From assembly GCA_030531435.1 (NCBI GenBank), contig JAUNNN010000015.1, positions 1 to 43,328 on the forward strand: a stretch of DNA of 43,328 bases. The letters are read 5' to 3'. Both the position numbers and the translations under genes were made by a program. This document shows positions 34,714 through 43,301 of the stretch, piece after piece (the stretch's first letter is position 1; each line of letters starts with the position of its first letter). The notes beneath the pieces are model-generated. The model saw nothing but the letters and a program-made list of their open reading frames with translations, ran no database searches and had not been told where the DNA came from. The stretch is from Lachnospiraceae bacterium. Its GTDB lineage: Bacteria > Bacillota > Clostridia > Lachnospirales > Lachnospiraceae.

Positions 34714-35421
34714 TTATTTCTCCTTAAGAGATGATTCTTTAGCCTTAACCAGCGCCGCATACGCAGCATGCTGTTCAGCGCTTTTTTTTGTTCTTCCTTT
34801 TCCTTCCCCTAAAAATTCATCCCCTACATATACAGAGACAACATATTCTCTGTCGTGAGCTGGTCCGTTTTCGCTAATTAGCTCATATCTTACGCTTAGG
34901 CCCTTATCCTGAGCATATTCCTGCAGATTTGTCTTTGAATCTACGAATTCAATTTTGTTGTTCATATCTGTTAAAACAAATCGCTTTATTATATCCTTAG
35001 CAATTTCAAAACCGCCATCAAGATACACCGCTCCAATTATTGCTTCAAATACATCAGAAATAATTGAATCTCTGTTTCTTCCGCCTGTATTCTCCTCGCC
35101 CTTTCCAAGAAGAATATACTTTCCCAAATCAAGCTCTGTTCTTGCAATATAGGAAAGTGTAGGTTCACATACTAGTGATGCTCTAAGCTTTGTCATATCA
35201 CCTTCTGGCATTTCTGAAAAACTTTGAAATAAGAACTCACTTACAGAAAGCTCCAGTACTGCATCACCGAGAAATTCTATTCTTTCATAGCATTGACTCT
35301 TTTTTGCTTTTGTTTCATTTATATAGGAACTATGTGCCAGCGCAACATTTACAAGGTCCTTATCCTTAAAACAATACCCAAGCTTTTCTTCCAGTTCCTT
35401 ATATCCCGAAAGAATATTCAT
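34714..35421 (-). CDS. rnc: Ribonuclease III
   Basis: RNase III cuts double-stranded RNA in rRNA precursors and mRNAs. The 235-residue protein has the catalytic signature ERIEFLGDAVLELSVSEFLF (about 46-65), the second acidic cluster in DVFEAIIGAVYLDGG, and a C-terminal dsRNA-binding domain (about 160-228, TNLQEYAQDKGL through KKSAEQHAAYAAL). It is directly coupled to smc (no gap). The 73 bases separating it from acpP contain a long hairpin that might be its own cleavage target. Confidence 0.97.
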   Translation of the reverse strand: MNILSGYKELEEKLGYCFKDKDLVNVALAHSSYINETKAKKSQCYERIEFLGDAVLELSVSEFLFQSFSEMPEGDMTKLRASLVCEPTLSYIARTELDLGKYILLGKGEENTGGRNRDSIISDVFEAIIGAVYLDGGFEIAKDIIKRFVLTDMNNKIEFVDSKTNLQEYAQDKGLSVRYELISENGPAHDREYVVSVYVGDEFLGEGKGRTKKSAEQHAAYAALVKAKESSLKEK

Positions 35422-35439
35422 ATATTTTCCTCAACACCC

Positions 35440-35472
35440 TAAAGAAGAATGTGCAAGGCACATTCTTCTTCA
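35440..35472 (-). other. Long hairpin between acpP and rnc
   Basis: A perfect 13-bp stem (35458-35470 with 35442-35454; arms AAGAAGAATGTGC and GCACATTCTTCTT, loop CTT), extendable by two pairs including one G-U, lies 22 bases after the acpP stop and 18 bases before the rnc ATG. The tail is not a clean T-run (TTAGGG once the stem ends), so termination is likely partial at best. It may attenuate transcription or be an RNase III target. Confidence 0.6.
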
Positions 35473-35494
35473 TGCATCCTATCTAAAACAATAT

Positions 35495-35725
35495 TTAGCT
35501 TATTGCTTTCTTAATCTTATCAATTGCATCTGCAACTGTTACAATGCTCTCAGCATCTTCTGTTGCGATTTCAACATCAAATTCTTCTTCAATACCCATA
35601 ATAATCTGGAATACATCTAATGAATCAGCTCCAAGATCATCAACAAACTTTGTCTCAAGTGTCACTTCATTTTCATCAACATTTAAAACTTCTGAAATGA
35701 TTTTTTTAAGCTTTTCGAATTCCAT
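35495..35725 (-). CDS. acpP: Acyl carrier protein
   Basis: ACP carries growing acyl chains in fatty acid synthesis. The 76-residue acidic protein has the phosphopantetheine-attachment serine in [28 protein letters not shown] lies upstream of the ATG. It is 22 bases after plsX, which uses acyl-ACP as substrate. It is followed by a 13-bp hairpin and then rnc. Confidence 0.97.
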   Translation of the reverse strand: MEFEKLKKIISEVLNVDENEVTLETKFVDDLGADSLDVFQIIMGIEEEFDVEIATEDAESIVTVADAIDKIKKAIS

Positions 35726-35747
35726 AACTAATACACACCTTTCAAAA

Positions 35748-36746
35748 TTATATATTTATTTTACTACTAATCTTCTGATTAATATTAGCTTCTTTAAATG
35801 ATACACACTGAAGAAGTGTTGTAGTAACTTCTTTTGCCTTTGAGCTACCATGAGTCTTTACAACAAGTCCATTAAGGCCAAGTAATGGTGCTCCACCATA
35901 CTCTGATGCATCAAATCTTTTAAGAGTTTCTTTAAGTTTTCCTTTAATAAGAAGCGCTCCAATTTTCGTAGTGAAACTAGCCATCATTGTTTCTTTTATT
36001 GCTGAAAGAAGCATCTTTCCTGTTCCTTCGTAGAACTTAAGGATAACATTTCCAACAAAGGCTTCGCATACAATTACATCAACATCACCATTTGGTATGT
36101 CTCTTGCTTCAACACTTCCAACAAAATTTATATCAGGACAGTTTTTAAGAAGTGGAAATGTTTCTTTAACAAGCATATTTCCCTTTTCTTCTTCTGCTCC
36201 TATATTTACAATTCCAACTTTAGGATTCTTTACGCCAACAACATTCTCCATATAGATGCTGCCCATCTTTGCAAACTGAAGAAGCTGTGTAGGTCTTGCA
36301 TCTACATTTGCTCCGCAATCGATAAGTAATGATGCTCCCTTTGCTGTAGGAATAAGTGGAGCTAATGGGGCTCTTTCAACACCTTTAATACGACCAACTA
36401 TTGTCTGACCGCCTACTAAAATCGCGCCTGAATTTCCTGCTGATAAAAATGCATCACATGTACCATCTTTAACAAGCTGCATACCCCTTACAATTGAAGA
36501 ATCCTTCTTTTTTCTAATGGCATTAACGGGTGGTTCGCTCATCTCAATCATTTCTGTACATGGGATAAGTTCAAGTCTATCATGTGGATATGATCCAGCT
36601 GTCTCAAGGCATTCTTTCATTGCCTCTTCATTACCACATAAATAAACCTTAATTTCTGAAGATTTATTAAGGGCATCAACAGCTCCTTTGATTATTTCTC
36701 CCGGTGCATTATCGCCACCCATTGCATCAAGTGCAACATTAACCAT
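35748..36746 (-). CDS. plsX: Phosphate acyltransferase PlsX
   Basis: PlsX converts acyl-ACP to acyl-phosphate, the donor for PlsY at the start of phospholipid synthesis. The 332-residue protein starts [14 protein letters not shown] and contains [41 protein letters not shown], and [15 protein letters not shown], all family blocks. It has its own promoter and leads the plsX-acpP unit. No fapR or fabD/H gene is present in the window. Confidence 0.97.
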   Translation of the reverse strand: MVNVALDAMGGDNAPGEIIKGAVDALNKSSEIKVYLCGNEEAMKECLETAGSYPHDRLELIPCTEMIEMSEPPVNAIRKKKDSSIVRGMQLVKDGTCDAFLSAGNSGAILVGGQTIVGRIKGVERAPLAPLIPTAKGASLLIDCGANVDARPTQLLQFAKMGSIYMENVVGVKNPKVGIVNIGAEEEKGNMLVKETFPLLKNCPDINFVGSVEARDIPNGDVDVIVCEAFVGNVILKFYEGTGKMLLSAIKETMMASFTTKIGALLIKGKLKETLKRFDASEYGGAPLLGLNGLVVKTHGSSKAKEVTTTLLQCVSFKEANINQKISSKINI

Positions 36747-36780
36747 ACTCTACCTACTTTCGAGCTTATTCTCTTTAGAT

Positions 36781-36809
36781 ACTATACAAAACAACTATAA
36801 AAAATTCAA
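36781..36809 (-). promoter_or_regulatory. Promoter of plsX-acpP
   Basis: On the minus strand, TTGAAT (36804-36809), 17 bases, then TATAGT (36781-36786). It lies in the 68-base gap after tdk and gives a leader of about 30 bases. Confidence 0.6.
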
Positions 36810-36814
36810 TAAAA

Positions 36815-37378
36815 CTACTTAAGCATCGACCAACATTTATAGCAAAGAGAGATGTATCTGTCTCCTCCACTCATTTCAACCTGTTCGCCAGTTTTTACAA
36901 GTCTTCTTGATGCATTAATTCTGGCATTAACTGTTGCCTTACGGCCACATGTACACACAGTTTTTATTTCATCTAAAGACTCTGCAATTTCAACAAGTCT
37001 CTTACTTCCTTCATAAAGATGAGAAGTGAAATCTGTCATAAGGCCATAACAAATAACAGGTATCTCATACATATCTACTACTTCATGAAGCTGATTAACC
37101 TGTTCTTCTTTTAAGAACTGCGCTTCATCAACAAGTATGACATGTGATTTATATCTAAGATATACATCTACCATATTGTCTGTTTCAGATACTGGAACAG
37201 CCTCAGCACTAGCTAGACCTACACCTGATCTGACAACATTTTCACCATCTCTTGTATCCATAGCGGGTTTAATAAGTAATACCTTAAAACCCTTCTGTTC
37301 ATAATTATATTTTGTCATTAATAATGATGCTGTTTTGGAGCTTCCAATTGCACCATATTTAAAATAAAGTTTACCCAC
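36815..37378 (-). CDS. tdk: Thymidine kinase (TK1-like, type II)
   Basis: Tdk phosphorylates thymidine in pyrimidine salvage. The 187-residue protein has the P-loop in YGAIGSSKTAS, the Walker B-like ILVDEAQFL, CYGLMTDF for nucleotide binding, and cysteine clusters CTCGRK and CYKCW that probably form the zinc-binding lasso region. Translation starts at GTG, with TTAGGG 8 bases before it. It has a good promoter and is divergent from the chemotaxis gene. Confidence 0.95.
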   Translation of the reverse strand: MGKLYFKYGAIGSSKTASLLMTKYNYEQKGFKVLLIKPAMDTRDGENVVRSGVGLASAEAVPVSETDNMVDVYLRYKSHVILVDEAQFLKEEQVNQLHEVVDMYEIPVICYGLMTDFTSHLYEGSKRLVEIAESLDEIKTVCTCGRKATVNARINASRRLVKTGEQVEMSGGDRYISLCYKCWSMLK

Positions 37379-37413
37379 TGCTAAAACCCTAAATAACCTA
37401 ATAAACCTAGATA

Positions 37414-37442
37414 ATCATACTATATGGACAGAATAATATCAA
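37414..37442 (-). promoter_or_regulatory. Promoter of tdk
   Basis: On the minus strand, TTGATA (37437-37442), 17 bases, then TATGAT (37414-37419). The -35 overlaps an ATTGT-T-ACAAT dyad (37442-37452), and a TTATT-AAC-AATAA dyad (37456-37468) lies just upstream. Confidence 0.62.
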
Positions 37443-37513
37443 TTGTTACAATAACTTATTAACAATAAATAATTTGTTTATATTAAAAAGAAGGTTGCGG
37501 TTGTTACATTCTG

Positions 37514-37542
37514 TTGTTCTTGTGACATTCATGTTGTATACT
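37514..37542 (+). promoter_or_regulatory. Possible promoter of the chemotaxis protein gene
   Basis: TTGTTC (37514-37519), 17 bases, then TATACT (37537-37542). It is sigma-A-like; I did not see a sigma-D flagellar-type promoter (TAAA with GCCGATAT) in this gap. Confidence 0.5.
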
Positions 37543-37609
37543 ATCCATATAGGTTAAGCTTATAGATTACTTTCTATTGAGCCATGTAAAATATAAGGAG
37601 TATCAAACT

Positions 37610-39073
37610 ATGAATCTACTTGAACGCCAGCAGGCAGATAAAAACAGAATTGGAATGTTTGGATCAGTTGCAATTAGTATATGTATACTAATTATTACTG
37701 CGCTTGGATATTTTAACAATGTTACAAGTTCTTTAACCATCCGTCTAATTGTTTCTATACTTGTAATTATATTTAATGTAATTACATACAACATCTATAA
37801 GGAAAAAGAAATATATAAGCATTTTGCATGTAGTTCGCTTATTATTTTATTCCTTGTTTCCATGTTTTCTGCTCCAAATCCAGCAATGTATGCCATTATT
37901 TATCCAATAGCAATATTTGTTATGATATTCACTGACACAAAGCTTGTATATGCAGGTGGTTCATTAGCATTTGTAGTTTTAATAATAAGTCATTCAATAT
38001 TAATACGCGGGGGCTCATTAGATGTTGCAGACCTTGTAATCGAGGTTTCATTTGTTCTTATCTCATGCATTCTTATTGCCAAAATTACATCCATTAATAT
38101 TAAGCACTCACAAGAAAATGTAGATGCAGTTAAAGAACAGGCAGATGCTCAACTTGAAGTTTCAAAAAGTATAGTAAGTCTTGCAAAAGAACTTAATCAG
38201 CAGTTTGAAGATGCGAAGGAAGTATCTGTAAATCTTAACGAGCAAATGAATACAAGCCATGACTGTGTATCTGAAATTGCGCAGGCAAGTAAATCAACTG
38301 CTGAGGCAATTGAAACGCAAACAAGTCAAACATCTGATATTCAAAAAAGCATGGAGGAAGTTGGTGCTGAAACAAGAAGTATCAATGGTACTCTTGATAA
38401 AATGAGCGCAAATGTCCAGGAAGGTGTAAATCTTATAGAAATACTTAAGGAACAGTCTGATCTTGTTGCACAAATTAATCTAGAAACAAATGAAACAACA
38501 AAACAGCTAAATGAAAGTATTCAGGATGTACAGCGAATCACTGAAACAATCATTGGTATTTCAAACCAGACTAACCTTCTTGCTTTAAACGCATCAATTG
38601 AAGCTGCAAGAGCTGGTGAAGCTGGCAAAGGTTTTGCTGTTGTTGCTGACGAAATCAGAGCTCTTTCAGAAGGAACAAAAAATGCTACAGAAAAAATCAT
38701 TCAGATTATTTCTAAGCTCACTGAAGATGCAAATCTTGCCGCAGAAAGCATGGTTAAATCAGCAGAATATGCCAACAAGCAACATGAGTTAATTAATGAT
38801 ACACAGCAAAAGCTATTTGAAATTAAAAATGATACAGACTCCTTGGAAAATGGAATTGGTCAAGTTAATGTAGCTGTAGATAACGTTATAAACGCAAACG
38901 TTCTTATAATGGACAGCATCAGTAATATTTCTGCACAGAGTCAGCAGGTTGCTGCAACAACAGAATCTGTATTAACACAGAGTGATCTCTCACTTACATC
39001 ACTTGGCGATATGAATCAGTTACTTTCAAAAATAAGTGATATCTCAAAAGATATGGAAGAAACTGCGAAATAA
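37610..39073 (+). CDS. Methyl-accepting chemotaxis protein with polytopic membrane domain
   Basis: This 487-residue receptor feeds CheA/CheW signalling. About six hydrophobic helices occupy residues 15-165, with only short loops and no large extracellular sensor domain. The cytoplasmic part is a long helical hairpin without an obvious HAMP. Its tip carries the highly conserved signalling sequence [20 protein letters not shown], then [16 protein letters not shown]. The stimulus is unknown; a membrane-embedded or intracellular cue is inferred from the missing sensor domain. I chose the ATG at 37610, with AAGGAG 9 bases before it, over an in-frame TTG 11 codons upstream. Confidence 0.92.
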   Translation: MNLLERQQADKNRIGMFGSVAISICILIITALGYFNNVTSSLTIRLIVSILVIIFNVITYNIYKEKEIYKHFACSSLIILFLVSMFSAPNPAMYAIIYPIAIFVMIFTDTKLVYAGGSLAFVVLIISHSILIRGGSLDVADLVIEVSFVLISCILIAKITSINIKHSQENVDAVKEQADAQLEVSKSIVSLAKELNQQFEDAKEVSVNLNEQMNTSHDCVSEIAQASKSTAEAIETQTSQTSDIQKSMEEVGAETRSINGTLDKMSANVQEGVNLIEILKEQSDLVAQINLETNETTKQLNESIQDVQRITETIIGISNQTNLLALNASIEAARAGEAGKGFAVVADEIRALSEGTKNATEKIIQIISKLTEDANLAAESMVKSAEYANKQHELINDTQQKLFEIKNDTDSLENGIGQVNVAVDNVINANVLIMDSISNISAQSQQVAATTESVLTQSDLSLTSLGDMNQLLSKISDISKDMEETAK

Positions 39074-39093
39074 TTTCATTTATTCCAAGCATA

Positions 39094-39132
39094 AAAAATA
39101 AGGCGCATACAATTTGTATGTGCCTTATTTTT
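39094..39132. terminator. Bidirectional terminator between the chemotaxis and GH39 genes
   Basis: A 17-bp stem with one G-U pair (39094-39110 with 39116-39132; core AAGGCGCATAC/GTATGTGCCTT, loop AATTT) is A-rich on the left and T-rich on the right, so it can work in both directions. It overlaps the stop codon of the GH39 gene (39131-39133) and begins 20 bases after the chemotaxis gene stop. Confidence 0.88.
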
Positions 39133-40615
39133 ACTTATATTCATATCCTCTATCTGGAGTGCTATTACATTTCATCAGTTCAAAATATATAACGCCATTA
39201 GGATTTATTTCTAGCTCAAACTCTACATTTCCATTTGATATAAGGATATCTGATTTTATGAGAGGTGTTGCAGCGGTTTTTAATACATCTATCTGGTCAG
39301 CTGATAAGCTTCTTGGCTCCCCGAAATCATGCCATATTTTTAATGGGTTGCATGTACTCTCGTCAACAATTTTCTGTATTAAGCTATACTCCCCAGCTTC
39401 TCTTTCTATTGATACGGGAAGCTTCACAGTTTTCTCATCTGATTTATTTTCACAGATGTTCCATGCAATGCCTCGAAGTGTACCATCATTAGCCTTGACT
39501 ACAATCAAATCGTCATCTCTAAATATACACTCGCCCTTTAGCTTTTTATAAAAGGCAAATGTGTAATATGTTGGCTTTGGAATGCTGTGATTTGCAACCA
39601 TACCAAATCCACCATGAAATGGAGCAAATGGAACACCCTTTTCTTCAAAAATATCCCCAAAAGTCCAGTAGGAATATGATGTAGTATCATCTCCTAATCT
39701 GCTTAAATGATGTGCTAAATAAGCTGCATTAAGGTTTGTATCATGAATTACACAGTCTGGTGAATAGCTTGTATTGTATTCAGTTATATGGATTGGAAGT
39801 CCTGCATATTTTGAATAACTGTCAACAATCTTTCTTGTTGTCTTTAAATTATTAAATCTAAATTCTGGATCTTCAAGCTCAGCATATGAATAATGTCCTT
39901 TAAAAGTATGCTCTTTAGTCGTATAGTGATGTCTTGTTATGAAGTCAACTGGTAAATTCTTACCATCAATAAACTTCATAAACTCATCAATCCAAAGCTC
40001 ATCCTCTACACCACAGATTGCAGGTCCACCAACTTTAAACCTTGAATCTAATCCCTTAATTGCATTAAAGGTTTCTTCAAAAAGTTTGAAGTATTCCTGC
40101 ATATTTGCATCCTTCCAAAAACCTGGAAGATTTGGTTCATTCCAAACTTCAATCGGCCAAGTAATAACCTCTTCTACTCCATATCTTTCCATTAAATGCT
40201 TAAGTGTAGCTGTTACTAAATTACACCATTTTTTATAATCCTTTGGTGGGGTAACATTACCCTTCCAGTAAAATATTGTCTGAGTATCACTTGAAAGCTT
40301 ATCTGGCATAAAACCAAGCTCTAAAAACGGCTTTAAACCCACTTCTTTGTAGCTATCCATTACAAGATCTAAATACGTAAAGTTATACTCAACCTTTGTT
40401 TCATCATTTTCCTCATATTCATGATAAATTGCCATATCATCAGAAAAGAGACCATGCCCTCTTATATGAGAAAATCCTATACCATCCTGCACGAATTTAA
40501 GCTGCTCCATATATTCCTTTTGTAAAGCAAGCCCCATTCGTCCAGTGCCAACACAGTAATCAACATTATTATTAAAAGGTATTATATTTTTATCTGATAT
40601 ATGCTTCATAGACAT
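39131..40615 (-). CDS. GH39 glycoside hydrolase, probable beta-xylosidase
   Basis: GH39 xylosidases release xylose from the non-reducing ends of xylo-oligosaccharides with retention of configuration. The 494-residue protein has the acid/base glutamate in EVWNEPNLPGFW (E160) and the nucleophile in PIHITEYNTSYSP (E279). These sit very close to E160 and E277 of the T. saccharolyticum enzyme, with similar motifs. A barrel (about 15-350) is followed by a C-terminal beta domain. There is no signal peptide, so it should act on imported oligosaccharides. ATG codons at 40615 and 40609 are both possible; the second has better spacing from AAGGAG. It is 33 bases after a sulfatase-fold gene, with no transporter beside it. 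Confidence 0.9.
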   Translation of the reverse strand: MSMKHISDKNIIPFNNNVDYCVGTGRMGLALQKEYMEQLKFVQDGIGFSHIRGHGLFSDDMAIYHEYEENDETKVEYNFTYLDLVMDSYKEVGLKPFLELGFMPDKLSSDTQTIFYWKGNVTPPKDYKKWCNLVTATLKHLMERYGVEEVITWPIEVWNEPNLPGFWKDANMQEYFKLFEETFNAIKGLDSRFKVGGPAICGVEDELWIDEFMKFIDGKNLPVDFITRHHYTTKEHTFKGHYSYAELEDPEFRFNNLKTTRKIVDSYSKYAGLPIHITEYNTSYSPDCVIHDTNLNAAYLAHHLSRLGDDTTSYSYWTFGDIFEEKGVPFAPFHGGFGMVANHSIPKPTYYTFAFYKKLKGECIFRDDDLIVVKANDGTLRGIAWNICENKSDEKTVKLPVSIEREAGEYSLIQKIVDESTCNPLKIWHDFGEPRSLSADQIDVLKTAATPLIKSDILISNGNVEFELEINPNGVIYFELMKCNSTPDRGYEYK

Positions 40616-40648
40616 ACTCTCCTTATATCTTGAATGTAAATATTTCTA

Positions 40649-42409
40649 TCAGTCGCCTGGATAGTTATCCGCCTTTTCATGAATTGGATTATCATTTTTC
40701 TCTATACAGGTTTTACAATAGTCTGCATGGTTTATTTTCGTTCCATTTACAGTATATTCTACTCCTGTCATTTCATATGCATCCTCTGAATTAGCATCCT
40801 GGCCTATAGTAAACTCGATAAGTCTTCTATTTAACATCATTGGATTATCCGCATGCTCATTTAAGTAATAATAATAGAACATTCTATCCTGACGATCTTC
40901 ATCTTCTGCATAATCTTCTATACTTCTTCCAAATTCATTTTCTAAATTACCTGTGATCATGTAATCTACAGTTGCCGCATAATTACCCTGATCAACTGGT
41001 GCATTATTAATAGTGAGTTCGCCTTTATCACCAGCTTTTTTAATAAGCATAAGCGGCTTAGTAAACATTTTCTTTCCATCATCCCAGTAATATCCATGAT
41101 CAGCCATAATCACAACATTGGCAGAATCATAAACACCCATTTCCTGCATTTTTTCAAGATAATTTTCAACCATCTTAAGTGCCCCTGCAGCCTGTTGTAC
41201 TGGTCGCTCATAATTAACATCGACTCTGTTACATTTTTCATCGTTATTGTATGGATAATGTGCTCCATACGCATATATCCATTTAAAGCGCTTATCACCA
41301 TTTATTTCTGGCTCTTTACTGCAAATATTATTATTCGCATCTACATTATCCGACTCATATTCTTCATAATCAGATTTAATTACTTTATCATTATTAAGCT
41401 GTTCTTCAAATCCATCTACATATCTTTTGAAATAGTTAGGAAAGAACTTCATACCGCCCATTTCAATTATGTGGAATAAAAATTTGCCACGACTTGATAC
41501 AGATATATCAAGGTCCTTCTGATTTGAAATAGATGACTTAAGTCTTGATGGGACTGATGACATACCATAAATATCAAGTGCATATCCATTTTCAATTAGA
41601 GCGTCATAATACAGTCGATCAAAACTATCAATAAATGAGTAAACTGAATCATACTGATTTCTGTTATATGTTCCTGACGCTAAATATGCTAATGAACAAT
41701 CAGTCGTTGCATATGCACCAGTACAATTTCTATAGAATGTAAATCCATCTAATTTTTCCACAAGTTCTGGATAATGCTCAATAATTGAGTCCATATACTC
41801 GCTATCAAACATATCAAGCAAAAATACAACAACATTTTCATCACTACCAAATGTCACTAGATTTTCATCCGAACATACTGATGAACTTGCTTTATGCTTA
41901 TTACCAGAGCTAAGCATTAATACAACCCCTGTAATAGTCAGCATAATAATAACGAATGCAGAAATAGAATTCGTCACTTTGAAGCAGTATTTTTTTATAA
42001 AAATATAAGCTGCCAATATAGCCGCTAACACAATGAACCAAACTATAATATCGCGAACATAGTATGATTTGTATAATCCATAATCTGTAAACTTTCCGTT
42101 TAATACACCAATGTCTATTCCAAGGAAATTACCCTGAATATACGTACACAAACCAAGTCCAAATGCCAACAAGCTTATTACATCTGCGATCTTTGATGGG
42201 ATAAAAAATAAAACTATTTCTACAATCAAAAAAATAACAATACAAAATAAAATTAAGAATGGAAGAAAGTCTTTAAGTCCAAACCAAAACTCATTTGAAT
42301 TTGTGATATACATTTCGTATGGCGCATACAAAAAGAGCATAAATAACGCCAATACTATGCTTAAATGATATGATATATTTTTTTGAAATATGCTCTTTAT
42401 TATTTTCAT
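40649..42409 (-). CDS. Membrane-anchored sulfatase/alkaline-phosphatase-fold enzyme
   Basis: The 586-residue protein has about five membrane helices (15-29, 48-69, 75-91, 120-138, 149-166) and then a large outward-facing domain. It resembles the sulfatase superfamily that includes LTA synthases and phosphoglycerol or phosphoethanolamine transferases. Likely metal ligands are in VVVFLLDMFDSEY (D199/D202) and IMADHGYYWDD (D437/H438). The nucleophile is probably a threonine in AYATTDCSL (T235/T236); GAHYPY (H384) may bind substrate. The Cys/Ser-x-Pro-x-Arg motif of true sulfatases is absent. I infer modification of a surface polymer. It shares an ATGA overlap with the upstream AlkZ-related gene. 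Confidence 0.75.
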   Translation of the reverse strand: MKIIKSIFQKNISYHLSIVLALFMLFLYAPYEMYITNSNEFWFGLKDFLPFLILFCIVIFLIVEIVLFFIPSKIADVISLLAFGLGLCTYIQGNFLGIDIGVLNGKFTDYGLYKSYYVRDIIVWFIVLAAILAAYIFIKKYCFKVTNSISAFVIIMLTITGVVLMLSSGNKHKASSSVCSDENLVTFGSDENVVVFLLDMFDSEYMDSIIEHYPELVEKLDGFTFYRNCTGAYATTDCSLAYLASGTYNRNQYDSVYSFIDSFDRLYYDALIENGYALDIYGMSSVPSRLKSSISNQKDLDISVSSRGKFLFHIIEMGGMKFFPNYFKRYVDGFEEQLNNDKVIKSDYEEYESDNVDANNNICSKEPEINGDKRFKWIYAYGAHYPYNNDEKCNRVDVNYERPVQQAAGALKMVENYLEKMQEMGVYDSANVVIMADHGYYWDDGKKMFTKPLMLIKKAGDKGELTINNAPVDQGNYAATVDYMITGNLENEFGRSIEDYAEDEDRQDRMFYYYYLNEHADNPMMLNRRLIEFTIGQDANSEDAYEMTGVEYTVNGTKINHADYCKTCIEKNDNPIHEKADNYPGD

Positions 42410-43128
42410 CGTATGATTTTTTCTATCTGCTTATCAGTTGCAATTGGATAGATATCCTTTATATGATCAACGATTGCCTTCTTAGATTCTGATCGTGCCT
42501 CATTGTAACGACTTGTAACATGTTTATATCCATACACCTCTTCTGGCGCTGAATAAACAGCAACATGCCAGCCATAAAACTCACCCTTTTTGTTCTTCTT
42601 CTGGGTAAAATCACGCATACATAAATATGTCTGCATCATAAGTCCAGTTAATGTTCCATCAAAGTTCTTCTCTCCGCCTTTTGAAAATCCGGCTTTAAGT
42701 TTAAGTTCGTAAGATGCTATTCTAGCATCTTCCTCTTCAAAGAAATCCATTATCTTTTTCTGGCGCATTGATGCCTTACCATCTTCATACAGTGCGTCAA
42801 AATCATAACCATCACGTCTAAAATTGGCAAAATACGGGAACCATTCTTTTGAAATAAACCCCGCCTTTTTATCGAAGAACTTACCATATATTATCTGCCC
42901 TTCTGTAGCGATTATTTCACGCCACTTCCATGGGTCTTTTTCATGGTCTGTCCACCAATAGTCAGGTACAGTTCTCTCTTCAACTGAAAAACCTGGAATG
43001 TCATTTGAGAACAATGGTAAAAAGCCAATTTCATTTATATATTCAGTTAATTGTTTTACAGAATGAATACAATAAGGATCATCCTCAGTAGTTCCGCATG
43101 CAATCCATTCATTACCAGTACTTATCAT
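42406..43128 (-). CDS. AlkZ-related protein of unknown function
   Basis: The 240-residue soluble protein resembles a Clostridia family annotated as AlkZ-related, i.e. distantly like the YcaQ/AlkZ DNA-glycosylase group; this is from memory of the family pattern, not a search. Notable segments are EIGFLPLFSNDIPGFSVEE, DPWKWREIIATEGQIIYGKFFDKKAGFISKEWFPYFANFRRDGYDFD and MMQTYLCMRDFTQKKNKKGEFYGW. It is rich in aromatic residues and has no signal peptide. No QxQ-type catalytic motif of AlkZ was recognised, so enzyme activity is not assumed. Its stop overlaps the start of the sulfatase-fold gene, and it follows a small gene by 11 bases. Confidence 0.6.
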   Translation of the reverse strand: MISTGNEWIACGTTEDDPYCIHSVKQLTEYINEIGFLPLFSNDIPGFSVEERTVPDYWWTDHEKDPWKWREIIATEGQIIYGKFFDKKAGFISKEWFPYFANFRRDGYDFDALYEDGKASMRQKKIMDFFEEEDARIASYELKLKAGFSKGGEKNFDGTLTGLMMQTYLCMRDFTQKKNKKGEFYGWHVAVYSAPEEVYGYKHVTSRYNEARSESKKAIVDHIKDIYPIATDKQIEKIIR

Positions 43129-43139
43129 CTTCCCACCAA

Positions 43140-43301
43140 TTAATATGCATTAAGATCTGGATCCATAATTATCGCGCCAAGGACAGACTGGACATATTCT
43201 TCAAATGGAATTCCATATTTTTCAGCCTGTGCCTTCATATCCTCTACCATCTCAGGTGGTACAGTTTTTAATACTTCATTTATATCTAATTCATTTCCCA
43301 T
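43140..43301 (-). CDS. Small helical protein, 53 residues, ribbon-helix-helix-like pattern
   Basis: A short gene translating as MGNELDINEVLKTVPPEMVE and ending in IIMDPDLNAY. AGGAG lies 7 bases before the ATG, and it is 11 bases upstream of the AlkZ-related gene, so it is probably real and co-transcribed. The segment VPPEMVEDMKAQAEKYGIPF followed by EEYVQSVL recalls the helix-turn-helix part of CopG/Arc-type ribbon-helix-helix proteins, but the N-terminal strand is short and acidic. DNA binding is therefore only a guess. Confidence 0.65.
   Translation of the reverse strand: MGNELDINEVLKTVPPEMVEDMKAQAEKYGIPFEEYVQSVLGAIIMDPDLNAY

Noticed and set aside
39114..39551. A 145-codon plus-strand frame opposite the GH39 gene
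   Set aside because: It begins within the bidirectional terminator and has no ribosome site; the opposite strand encodes a clear GH39 enzyme.
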